Below, one piece after another: positions 1 through 5,796 of a stretch of DNA of 8,536 bases. The notes below the pieces were generated by a model, which was not told the DNA's origin, ran no database searches, and saw nothing but the letters and a program-made list of their open reading frames with translations. The stretch comes from Pseudomonadales bacterium (GTDB taxonomy: Bacteria; Pseudomonadota; Gammaproteobacteria; Pseudomonadales; Azotimanducaceae), in contig JAQWQN010000228.1 of assembly GCA_029244465.1 (NCBI GenBank), forward strand, positions 1-8,536, in the 5' to 3' direction. The first letter of the stretch is position 1. Each line of letters starts with the position of its first letter. The translations under genes and the position numbers were made by a program.

Positions 1-651
1 ATGATTGCGGGCCCAGCCGCGGCGCAAGGCCGCATCTTTGACGAACTGGTATTCAACGACAAACACCCCAACACGAATCCGGTTACCGGTGCGGCGCTAT
101 CGCCGACAAACTTTATTACAACCACCCGGGGGTTTTCGGTGCTAGCTGGAAACCCGCTACCGCGCCTTAATCTCTCGCGCGTTTATTTACTTGTTGGTCC
201 CGGCACAGCATCCGCCAATGAATCGGTGATCAACAGCCTACTTGGCATCGATTTTGAGGTGATTCTCGTTGGCGAGCGAACCACCGGTAAACCATACGGG
301 TTTTACCCGACCGACAATTGTGGAATCACTTATTTTTCGATTCAATTTCGAACCGTCAACGAAAAGGGCTTTGGTGATTATGCTGACGGATTTATGCCAA
401 ACGAAGTGCCAGAGTTCGATGACGAAGTCCAAGGCTGTCTGGTGAACGATGATTTCACTTCTGAACTAGGCGACGTCGCTGAAGCACGCTTCGCGACCGC
501 ACTTGGCTTGATCGACAACCTCGATTGTGCTGCTGCGACACCCGCGGTGAGTACGCTGCCGAACTTAAGTCGGCGGGTGTTGTCAGGTGCAATGCCTTCG
601 AACATCGCTGTTCGGTCGCAGGCTGTGTGGCCAGGGACAATTATTAGGTAG
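1..651 (+). CDS. S41 family (C-terminal processing-type) serine peptidase, C-terminal part
   Basis: The reading frame is open from the first base to TAG at 649-651 and gives 216 residues. The methionine at base 1 is probably internal, because family members have a similar YMIAGPA stretch in mid-protein, so the gene should begin upstream of the window. S41 enzymes use a Ser-Lys dyad. The Ser is visible in GPGTASANES (about residue 71) and the Lys in GERTTGK (about residue 97), and the 26-residue spacing is close to that of CtpA/Tsp proteases. The stretch DNCG...GFGDYADGF, the later Cys of QGC and the DDFT motif are typical of a secreted S41 subgroup found in gammaproteobacteria. The PDZ domain and any signal peptide would lie outside the window. 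The gene converges on the flavin monooxygenase gene, with 40 bp between the stops and no obvious terminator hairpin. The substrate is unknown. Confidence 0.88.
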   Translation: MIAGPAAAQGRIFDELVFNDKHPNTNPVTGAALSPTNFITTTRGFSVLAGNPLPRLNLSRVYLLVGPGTASANESVINSLLGIDFEVILVGERTTGKPYGFYPTDNCGITYFSIQFRTVNEKGFGDYADGFMPNEVPEFDDEVQGCLVNDDFTSELGDVAEARFATALGLIDNLDCAAATPAVSTLPNLSRRVLSGAMPSNIAVRSQAVWPGTIIR

Positions 652-691
652 ATCCAGCCAGTCCTCATACCGCAGATGCGCTCAAGTCAAA

Positions 692-1705
692 CTAACGAAA
701 CGTGTGGACAAGCTCCAGAAAGTCTTCATAACCCGCCATACCTTTAGCGTCTCCCGGCTGCCCCGTTCTGGCGAGTATCAGCTCATCCGCGATACCTTCA
801 TAGGACTTAACACGGGCGATACAGTCATCAAGGTTGCCTGTAATTGTCATCGTATCGATCACTTCGTCTGGGACCAATTCCATGGCCTCACGCAATCGAC
901 CTGCGGGCATAAGTTCGGTCGCCCTGTCTGCAAAGTCACTGAAGCCAAGCTGTCGGAGTTGTGAGTCATAATAGGGGTGAGGAATTGGATGATATAGCTT
1001 ACAAATGGACTTTCTTGTAGCGTCTCGTGCCTTGTCACGATCCGGGTTAATGCTCACCGTAGCGGCAACCGGAAACGCCAGCCCATCGGGGTCTCGACCA
1101 GCCGCAACAGCTCCCGCCCTTGCGTTCGGGCGAACAAGATCGCGCACAAAGTCTACTGAAGACATAATGCCAATCGCAACGCCATCTGAAACTTCTCCGG
1201 CGAGCCGCACCATTTTCGGTCCTGAAGCAGACAAGTACACCGGCAGCGATGTGGTTGCCGGTTCCCAAGTTGCTCGCCAACGAATACGATGCACGCCTCC
1301 TTGGTGGCGCACGCGCTCCGCGGCCGCACCATTGACGACGGCACGCACTATCGTTAAGAAATCACGCATTTTTGCACGAGACTTACTGGAATCAATGCCC
1401 ATGTACAAATCGTTGAAGTGTAGGTTGCCAGTGCCTACTCCAAGCACGAACCGTCCGTCGCTGATTTCATTAAGATCGCGCGCTTCGATAGCGGTCATCC
1501 AGGGTTCTCGAGCATAAGCATTCACAATATACGTGCCAATTTGCGTACGTTCTGTCGCGTTAATAACCGCTGCTGCAGTGACTGTGGCACTCCGTCCAGC
1601 ATCCACGGTATACAGGGAATAGATGCCCGCTTTTTCGGCTTCCGACGCCACCGTGGTCATTGTGCGAATAGAGTCTTCGAACCCCAGCATCATGCCTATT
1701 TTCAT
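692..1705 (-). CDS. LLM class (luciferase-like) flavin-dependent oxidoreductase
   Basis: This 337-residue protein has the TIM-barrel luciferase-like monooxygenase pattern. The N-terminal strand is MKIGMMLGF, the segment EARDLNEISDGRFVLGVGTGN lies at about residues 74-94, and the mid-protein GEVSDGVAIG strand matches the LAGEVADGV-type motif. The length is normal for the family. Members use reduced FMN or F420 to oxygenate or reduce small organic substrates; cofactor and substrate cannot be told from the sequence. The ATG at 1703-1705 is preceded by AAGG (1713-1716) seven bases upstream, which supports this start. It is the last gene of the four-gene minus-strand operon, 36 bp after the thioredoxin-like gene, and ends in TAG at 692-694. 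Its partnership with a crotonase-fold enzyme and a COQ4-like protein suggests a catabolic or quinone-like substrate, which is inference. Confidence 0.9.
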   Translation of the reverse strand: MKIGMMLGFEDSIRTMTTVASEAEKAGIYSLYTVDAGRSATVTAAAVINATERTQIGTYIVNAYAREPWMTAIEARDLNEISDGRFVLGVGTGNLHFNDLYMGIDSSKSRAKMRDFLTIVRAVVNGAAAERVRHQGGVHRIRWRATWEPATTSLPVYLSASGPKMVRLAGEVSDGVAIGIMSSVDFVRDLVRPNARAGAVAAGRDPDGLAFPVAATVSINPDRDKARDATRKSICKLYHPIPHPYYDSQLRQLGFSDFADRATELMPAGRLREAMELVPDEVIDTMTITGNLDDCIARVKSYEGIADELILARTGQPGDAKGMAGYEDFLELVHTFR

Positions 1706-1741
1706 TTTTTTACCTTACTAGCCTATATTTATCCGTGTTGG

Positions 1742-2257
1742 TTAAGCCTTCGCTGGCATCACGGGTCGCGAAATCTGACGATGCTCTACGACTGCGCGCA
1801 CGAATTTTAGAATCTGACCGCTTGTGAAGTGGCGCGATGGTTCAAGTTGACCTTGATTGGTTGTCCCGAGTTGTGTGCCATCCGGATTAAAAAAGACAGC
1901 CACAGGAATCCCATTTGCAACGGTCACACCGAGTTCGGAAGCGAGCGCTAAGTTTCGATCCTTTTTCCCCACATCGATCGTCACGAAGTCCATGTGATCT
2001 TCTAGATACGCTGCGACCTCGGGACTGTTCAAGTTGTCGTGCAAATTTCGACAGTCCGGACACCAATCAGCGCCAAAAACGACCATCAGGTAGCGGCCAC
2101 TCCCTATCGCAATTTTTTGCGCCTGTTGCAACGCACCTCGTGCATCGGCGCTTGGATTGTATTGCCTCTCCGGCTCTGGTGGTGCGATTGGCTGGGTGCA
2201 GCCATACCCCGCAAGAAGCAAGCAGCAGACAGCCAGACATCTTAGTTGCAAAGGCAT
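1742..2257 (-). CDS. Thioredoxin-fold protein with signal peptide, possible lipoprotein
   Basis: This 171-residue protein has a short hydrophobic N-terminus ending in LLLAGYGC at residue 20. That suggests export and perhaps lipidation, although GYGC is a poor lipobox, so a plain signal peptide or anchor is also possible. The thioredoxin fold covers about residues 40-157: FGADWCPDC carries the redox pair Cys66-Cys69, and the cis-proline lies in GIPVAVFF (Pro118). The CPDC active site differs from CGPC of thioredoxin and resembles thioredoxin-like (DUF953/thioredoxin_7-type) proteins. The protein probably reduces or relays electrons to envelope proteins. It starts 3 bp after the COQ4-like stop codon, so the two are probably translationally coupled; its own Shine-Dalgarno is weak (AGG within the end of the preceding gene). 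The client is unknown. Confidence 0.85.
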   Translation of the reverse strand: MPLQLRCLAVCCLLLAGYGCTQPIAPPEPERQYNPSADARGALQQAQKIAIGSGRYLMVVFGADWCPDCRNLHDNLNSPEVAAYLEDHMDFVTIDVGKKDRNLALASELGVTVANGIPVAVFFNPDGTQLGTTNQGQLEPSRHFTSGQILKFVRAVVEHRQISRPVMPAKA

Positions 2258-2260
2258 AGC

Positions 2261-2980
2261 CTACGCTGCTCGCGAAAGAGCTGGGAAGTTGTCCGCACTG
2301 CGCACTCCCCATTCTACCCTAAGGGCGTCGAGATCATGCGCATAAACCGACGCCCAATCAACGCCGACCAAGCAGCGCGCCTGCCGCCCCATTTCGTATC
2401 CGTCGACAAAAGCTCGCGTGCAAGCCGCTAAGGCATCACGATCGTGCCAAATGATCTTGAACACCAATATTGCCGTAAAAAAGGCAATGAATGAGAACTT
2501 TGGCATCTGACCCATATAGAAACCGGCGACCCCAAACTCACCTTCTAAATCGTAGTAAAAACCTGTCATTAAGTGCCACAGATCATGTGTTTCGTAGGAA
2601 TACGCCATTAACCAATCCGCATCTGTCTCCGCTGGCATCTTTTCCACCAGGTTCGGATCGATATCACGTTCTGCTGCGACAACTGCAAATGTGTGGCCAA
2701 CGGAACCGATAGGCAGCGCTGCCAACGCCTGCAGATCCACCTCTGGAAGTCTTACTCGATTTTGCATGAGTTGTTTCGCTTCAGCACTACTCTGACCAAC
2801 TTCTTGTGCTAATAAATCCCAGCGGGCAATTTTTCGTCCCCAGCGAGACCGGTTAAAGGCAAATTGCACAATCGCCGCTTCTTCTATGTTGGCCCCTGCG
2901 TCTTCGGAATCCTTGACGACTCGCCAAAGCGCAAGCGCGGTACGAAATGGATTCTTCGGTTTGTAGCTGTACTTACCCAT
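2261..2980 (-). CDS. COQ4-family protein (ubiquinone biosynthesis protein Coq4-like)
   Basis: This 239-residue protein is close to the usual COQ4 length. Its signature is the metal-binding motif HDxxH-x11-E: HDLWH at residues 132-136 and Glu148 in YDLEGE, all intact. The following GEFGVAGFYMGQ and a hydrophobic stretch at about 163-178 agree with the membrane-facing helices of COQ4. In eukaryotes COQ4 acts in coenzyme Q synthesis, in the step that removes the ring carboxylate and hydroxylates that carbon. Bacterial homologues are patchily distributed, and many lie away from ubi genes. Here it sits between a crotonase-fold enzyme and a thioredoxin-like protein, so a role on a catabolic or quinone-like substrate is as likely as ubiquinone synthesis. 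The start is well supported by AGGAGG at 2987-2992, six bases upstream of ATG. Confidence 0.88.
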   Translation of the reverse strand: MGKYSYKPKNPFRTALALWRVVKDSEDAGANIEEAAIVQFAFNRSRWGRKIARWDLLAQEVGQSSAEAKQLMQNRVRLPEVDLQALAALPIGSVGHTFAVVAAERDIDPNLVEKMPAETDADWLMAYSYETHDLWHLMTGFYYDLEGEFGVAGFYMGQMPKFSFIAFFTAILVFKIIWHDRDALAACTRAFVDGYEMGRQARCLVGVDWASVYAHDLDALRVEWGVRSADNFPALSRAA

Positions 2981-2986
2981 CAGATG

Positions 2987-2992
2987 CCTCCT
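2987..2992 (-). promoter_or_regulatory. Strong Shine-Dalgarno of the COQ4-like gene
   Basis: The minus strand reads AGGAGG with six bases before the ATG at 2978-2980. It is the best ribosome-binding site in the window and fixes the COQ4-like start. The 82-bp gap to the upstream crotonase gene holds no clear promoter, so co-transcription with independent, efficient initiation is likely. Confidence 0.8.
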
Positions 2993-3062
2993 CTTGGCGT
3001 CTCCGTGCTCTCAACGTTACGCCTATCCGAAAACGACGGCAACGAAGCTATATGTAGGCGAT

Positions 3063-3881
3063 CTAATCGAAAAACTCGTTTGGGAAATCTTTGCGGGCAG
3101 AGAGATGCCACTGCGGCTGTCTTTTCTCTAAGAAAGAGACCACGCCTTCCACCGAGTCCGGTTGTGCGGCAACCCAATCGAATAATGGTTCTTCCCGAGC
3201 CCGCATTGCTGCCACGCCCATACCCTGCCAGAGCAATCGCTTGGTAATTGCCATCGAAACCGGCGCACTCAGCTGTGCCATTTCGCGTGCACGCAAAATA
3301 GCCGCATCGAGCACCTCTTCAGTCGGAAGCGACAAAGAAGCAAGCCCTAACGACGCCGCTTCAGTACCCAGAACCGGTCTTCCACTAAGTAATAAATCTG
3401 ACGCGTTAGAAAGACCAACGACATTGGGCAGAATCGCGTGACAACCGAGTTCCGGCAACATACCGCGCCGTGCGAATACGAACGCGATTTTTGCCCGATC
3501 AGCGATGATGCGCATATCACACGCAAGGGCATAGGTCGCACCAACCCCGACAGCGTGTCCGTTGAGCGCTGCAATCACTGGTTTAGGCACGTCCCAAGGC
3601 AGGACTTTTGGTGTGCGCGCGGCGACGTCGTCAGCAGCACCGCGAGCGGTGCCACTCTCACTAAACGTGTCACCTCCAGCACTCAAATCGGCACCAGCAC
3701 AGAATGCTCGTCCGGCTCCCGTGATGACGACCGCGCCAACCTCGTCGTTTGCTCGAGCCCATGCCAGAGCGCTATCCAAGCCTTGGCATAGGGGTCCGTT
3801 CCACGCGTTCATAACCTCGGGACGATTGAGCGTGATAACACCGACACCGTTGTGGATTTCTTTCGTAACTGGTTCCGACAT
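3063..3881 (-). CDS. Enoyl-CoA hydratase/isomerase (crotonase) family protein, isomerase-type active site
   Basis: This 272-residue crotonase-fold protein shows VITLNRPEVMNAW at residues 15-27, the oxyanion-hole segment GAGRAFCAGADL at 55-66, and the second oxyanion strand GHAVGVGATYALACD at 108-122. The two glutamates of true enoyl-CoA hydratases are replaced by Thr and Phe in my alignment to the rat enzyme. A Glu is present at 144 in MLPELG, the position used by delta3,delta2-enoyl-CoA isomerases, so double-bond isomerisation of an acyl-CoA is the better guess. The substrate is unknown. The ATG at 3879-3881 has AGGG (3888-3891) six bases upstream. It is the first gene of the four-gene minus-strand operon, so the operon promoter should lie in 3882-4764. 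It is a distant paralogue of the crotonase gene at the right edge. Confidence 0.9.
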   Translation of the reverse strand: MSEPVTKEIHNGVGVITLNRPEVMNAWNGPLCQGLDSALAWARANDEVGAVVITGAGRAFCAGADLSAGGDTFSESGTARGAADDVAARTPKVLPWDVPKPVIAALNGHAVGVGATYALACDMRIIADRAKIAFVFARRGMLPELGCHAILPNVVGLSNASDLLLSGRPVLGTEAASLGLASLSLPTEEVLDAAILRAREMAQLSAPVSMAITKRLLWQGMGVAAMRAREEPLFDWVAAQPDSVEGVVSFLEKRQPQWHLSARKDFPNEFFD

Positions 3882-4002
3882 TTTTTACCCTATCCCTATT
3901 TCCGTTTCGGTACTGAAAATTGCCCTACTAGCCACTTTATCCAGCCCGTCACGGTGTACAAGCGGCCAAAGGAAAATAGTCGTTTTTACGCGCAAGTCAT
4001 GA

Positions 4003-4045
4003 GGGCCTGAACATACATCAAGTCAGCCAGTTGCTGATCAGGCCC
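4003..4045. other. Two-stem hairpin, possible structured RNA or cis-regulatory element
   Basis: GGGCCTGA (4003-4010) pairs perfectly with TCAGGCCC (4038-4045). Inside, TCAGC (4023-4027) pairs with GCTGA (4033-4037) around a five-base loop. The two stems abut on the 3' side, and 12 bases are unpaired on the 5' side. In minus-strand sense it lies about 120 bp upstream of the crotonase start, where a 5' leader could be. No run of T follows either side closely enough for a standard terminator. The structure is seen in sequence; any function is inference. Confidence 0.35.
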
Positions 4046-4115
4046 CCGAGTTCTCGACTTTTGTTTCAGTCACGGTTGTAATAACGGCTAGCCTGCCTAC
4101 CTCTTATCTTTCAAA

Positions 4116-4148
4116 CAGCTAGAACCGCTCTCACAACCAGCTAGAACC
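4116..4148. repeat. Two 11-bp direct repeats spaced 22 bp apart
   Basis: CAGCTAGAACC occurs at 4116-4126 and at 4138-4148. The start-to-start distance is 22 bp, about two helical turns, which would put both copies on the same DNA face. This is typical of binding sites for a regulator, but no regulator is encoded nearby and the repeat is not a known operator to me. Confidence 0.4.
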
Positions 4149-4261
4149 CCACCCTCGCGTGCAAGCAGTTCACCTTAAACGCATTTCACCCCGGCACAAC
4201 CATTGCTTGTAAGGCGCCAATCAGATCCTAGCGCGGTCGGGTAGCCCCCGTTCTCGGCCAT

Positions 4262-4283
4262 CTTAGTCGCGGCAGAGACTAGG
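4262..4283 (+). other. Short hairpin in the intergenic region
   Basis: CTTAGTC (4262-4268) pairs with GACTAGG (4277-4283) with one G-T wobble and an eight-base loop. No T run follows, so it is not a standard terminator. It may be chance. Confidence 0.2.
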
Positions 4284-4406
4284 GGCGTCATCCTGGAGCC
4301 GGTGCGAGCTTGTGGCAGTATCCATTCGCTGGGTGATCACGCTAAGTCGTCTACGGCTGAGCACGCGCCCCTTGGGGAGGGGGAGCTATGAGGAGAGGCT
4401 AAGCGA

Positions 4407-4438
4407 GTTTCGAGGCTTCGAGGTTTCGAGGTTTCGAA
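4407..4438. repeat. Four tandem copies of an 8-bp unit, GTTTCGAG
   Basis: The units are GTTTCGAG (4407-4414), GCTTCGAG (4415-4422), GTTTCGAG (4423-4430) and GTTTCGAA (4431-4438). Each contains TTCGA, and the last copy completes the perfect palindrome TTTCGAAA at 4432-4439. It lies about 330 bp upstream of the selenoprotein start. It may be a slippage-prone tract or a multi-site binding element; nothing else indicates function. Confidence 0.6.
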
Positions 4439-4565
4439 ATAGCACAAGGACGCGATAAACCAAAGACAACGGGCAGCGAGCAACCAGATCGTCAACCAGC
4501 GCTTAAACCTGACCTCGATTAGGCCTTCCCCAGTCGAGCAACCCTCACGGTTCCGGAGCGCAACG

Positions 4566-4727
4566 ATGCCGGAAGCCCTTGCTCGTGTATTGCAGGCGCT
4601 GCATGATGAGCTCTCGCAGCGCACCTTAGGTGAATCACCAGCAGATGTCCTCCCGGTAACGCTGAATAGGCGGCCCACAAATGTGCAACAGGGGTGCGGC
4701 AGACAACCGAAGCTAGCTGCGCGATGA
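4566..4727 (+). CDS. Doubtful small reading frame, 53 residues
   Basis: An ATG at 4566 opens 53 codons to TGA at 4725-4727. The product starts MPEALARVLQALHDEL, which could form an amphipathic helix, and has no recognised domain. The same frame is open from 4443, so this could be the end of a decayed gene. There is no clear Shine-Dalgarno: GGAG at 4555-4558 lies seven bases before the ATG but is in a GC-rich context. It lies just upstream of the selenoprotein gene and reads the same way. It could equally be chance. Confidence 0.15.
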   Translation: MPEALARVLQALHDELSQRTLGESPADVLPVTLNRRPTNVQQGCGRQPKLAAR

Positions 4728-4764
4728 CAAAATTGATATCTATGGCAATCCGCGAGGCTAGTAC

Positions 4765-5634
4765 ATGATCCCGTATATCGAGCGCACCAAGAACTACTAC
4801 GAGAGGCAGGGCTATCCTGCTTACCAGTGGGCACACCACGAATCCACGCCATTCCAATCCATGGTAAAGCCTTTAAAGGAGTGCACGCTCGCGCTGGTCA
4901 CGACTGCCGCCCCGTTCAAACCCGAGCTTGCTGATCAGGGTCCTGGCGCCAAATACAACGCAGATGCAAAGTTTTACGACGTCTACGCCAAACCCATAGA
5001 GCCAATGCCAGACCTGCGGATTTCACACATCGGCTACGATCGGCAACATTGCGAGGCTAACGATGCACGGACCTGGCTACCTGTCGACGCGCTAAAGTTG
5101 GCCGAAGGCGATGGTACCGTCGGCGCCATCGCCGGGGAGTTGGTTGGCATTCCAACAAACCGTTCGCAACGTGTCACACTCGAGCAGGACGCGCCGAATG
5201 CACTAGCCCATATTCAGCGACAAAATGTTGATATTGCCCTACTCGTGCCGACCTGACCTGTCTGCCACCAATCGGTCAGTTTGATCGCGAGATACTTAGA
5301 ACAGCATGGCATTCCAACCGTCATCATGGGTGCGGCAAAAGACATCGTCGAGCGATGTGCAGTGCCCAGATTTTGGTTCAGTGACTTTCCTCTTGGACAC
5401 AGTGCCGGCAAGCCCTTCGACGAACGGTCTCAAAATGAGACGCTGCGGGGCGCATTAGGCCTATTTGATTCAGCCCTTAAGGCCAACACGACAATCCAAT
5501 CACCGCAGATCTGGGCGGAAGACGACACCTGGCAGTCAGACTTTATGGACGTGGCTGCTTTGTCACCTGAACTTGTCGAGAAACTAAAGAAAGACCACGA
5601 GCGCACGCGAGCCCTTAAAGCTGGCCAGAGCTGA
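4765..5634 (+). CDS. Selenoprotein: glycine/sarcosine/betaine/D-proline reductase component B family (GrdB/PrdB-like), Sec at in-frame TGA
   Basis: The gene is best read through an in-frame TGA, giving 289 residues with selenocysteine at 164. The half before the TGA (163 residues) and the half after it (125 residues) lie in the same frame and both resemble one family. Upstream are YIERTKNYYERQGY at 4-17, DLRISHIGYDR at 83-93 and GIPTNRSQR at 128-136. Then comes VPT-U-PVCHQSVSLIARYLEQ, followed by GIPTVIMGAAKDIVE and FSDFPLGHSAGKP. Homologues commonly have C-P-V-C at this site, so U164 replaces the first Cys and Cys167 is the resolving residue. In Stickland-fermenting clostridia the B components cleave the substrate reductively through Sec; the role of the proteobacterial members is not known to me. 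The ATG at 4765 follows an in-frame TAG (4759-4761) and GAGG at 4754-4757, seven bases upstream. It is a lone plus-strand gene between two minus-strand operons. Confidence 0.9.
5253..5287 (+). promoter_or_regulatory. Candidate bacterial SECIS hairpin next to the Sec codon
   Basis: Several folds compete. CTGACC (5253-5258), which includes the TGA, pairs perfectly with GGTCAG (5274-5279). The same 3' strand can instead pair with CTGCC (5262-5266), leaving one bulged T and a seven-base loop. A third fold pairs ATCG (5271-5274) with TGAT (5282-5285), leaving the loop GTCAGTT that starts 18 bases after the TGA. The third best fits the bacterial pattern of a loop beginning with G or GU about 16-37 bases downstream, but its stem is weak. 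Which one forms cannot be settled by eye. Confidence 0.5.
5254..5256 (+). other. Selenocysteine codon (TGA, residue 164)
   Basis: The codons around it read gtg ccg acc tga cct gtc tgc cac caa, giving V-P-T-U-P-V-C-H-Q. The UxxC arrangement is the classic selenoprotein redox motif, and the open frame continues to TGA at 5632-5634. Decoding needs SelA, SelB, SelD and the Sec tRNA; none is in this window. Confidence 0.88.
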
Positions 5635-5657
5635 GCGGCGCCTACTTTAGGCGCCGT
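5635..5657. terminator. Strong GC hairpin directly after the selenoprotein stop; possible terminator
   Basis: CGGCGCCTA (5636-5644) pairs perfectly with TAGGCGCCG (5648-5656) around the three-base loop CTT, and a G-T wobble extends the stem at 5635/5657. It begins right after the stop codon at 5632-5634. Neither strand shows the T run expected of a classical Rho-independent terminator, so it may act as an mRNA 3'-end stabiliser or a weak bidirectional terminator between convergent genes. Confidence 0.55.
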
Positions 5658-5725
5658 CGCGCGCTAAACGTGCCGCCACTTACAGGGCCACGGCAGGGCA
5701 AAGCACAACGACAGTCGACGCCACT

Positions 5726-5796
5726 GCGAGTGATGCACGCAAGATGACCGTTACTAGATCGACAGATCGTTGAGCGTGTAGTCGTGCATCACGCGC
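5726..5796. repeat. Long-spaced inverted repeat spanning the 3' end of the dioxygenase gene
   Basis: GTGATGCACG (5730-5739) is perfectly complementary to CGTGCATCAC (5783-5792). Beyond one mismatch (5729/5793) three more pairs extend it (5726-5728 with 5794-5796), so 13 of 14 bases pair around a 43-bp spacer. The right arm lies inside the dioxygenase coding end (residues RVMHD) and the left arm lies beyond its stop, so the minus-strand mRNA could fold over the stop codon. It may act in 3'-end formation. Confidence 0.5.

Larger units (their letters stand above)
3882..4764. other. 883-bp divergent intergenic region without a convincing protein gene
   Basis: It separates the start of the minus-strand crotonase operon from the start of the plus-strand selenoprotein gene, so it should hold promoters for both. 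I see no clear -35/-10 pair on either strand. It contains a two-stem hairpin (4003-4045), a pair of 11-bp direct repeats (4116-4148), a 7-bp hairpin (4262-4283), a run of four 8-bp tandem repeats (4407-4438) and one doubtful small reading frame (4566-4727). Open frames on the minus strand are rich in Ser, Arg and Cys and resemble no known fold. No tRNA cloverleaf was recognised. Confidence 0.7.

Noticed and set aside
1..3. ATG at base 1 as the start of the S41 peptidase
   Set aside because: The protein would lack the whole N-terminal domain, and the Met matches an internal family position.
1005..1517. 170-residue plus-strand frame
   Set aside because: Antisense shadow of the flavin monooxygenase gene, with a basic, low-complexity product.
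3020..3060. CGCCTA / TAGGCG inverted repeat between the crotonase and COQ4-like genes
   Set aside because: Six pairs around a 29-base loop with no T run; likely chance.
4085..4150. Sec tRNA (selC), prompted by TTTCAAA at 4110-4116
   Set aside because: The flanks do not pair as an anticodon stem, and there is no long acceptor stem or T arm.
4367..4387. CCCCTTGGGG palindrome and G-rich stretch
   Set aside because: The loop would have only two bases and there is no terminator context.
4337..4852. 171-residue minus-strand reading frame
   Set aside because: Composition rich in Ser, Arg and Cys, no domain, and it overlaps the start of the well-supported selenoprotein gene.
4519..4857. 112-residue minus-strand frame with some hydrophobic stretches
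   Set aside because: Overlaps the selenoprotein start on the opposite strand, with no domain or ribosome-binding site.
4765..5256. Separate 163-residue truncated protein ending at the TGA, with a second gene starting at 5281
   Set aside because: The two parts are in one frame, join into one family-like protein and place the TGA at a known redox position; the proposed second start has no ribosome-binding site.
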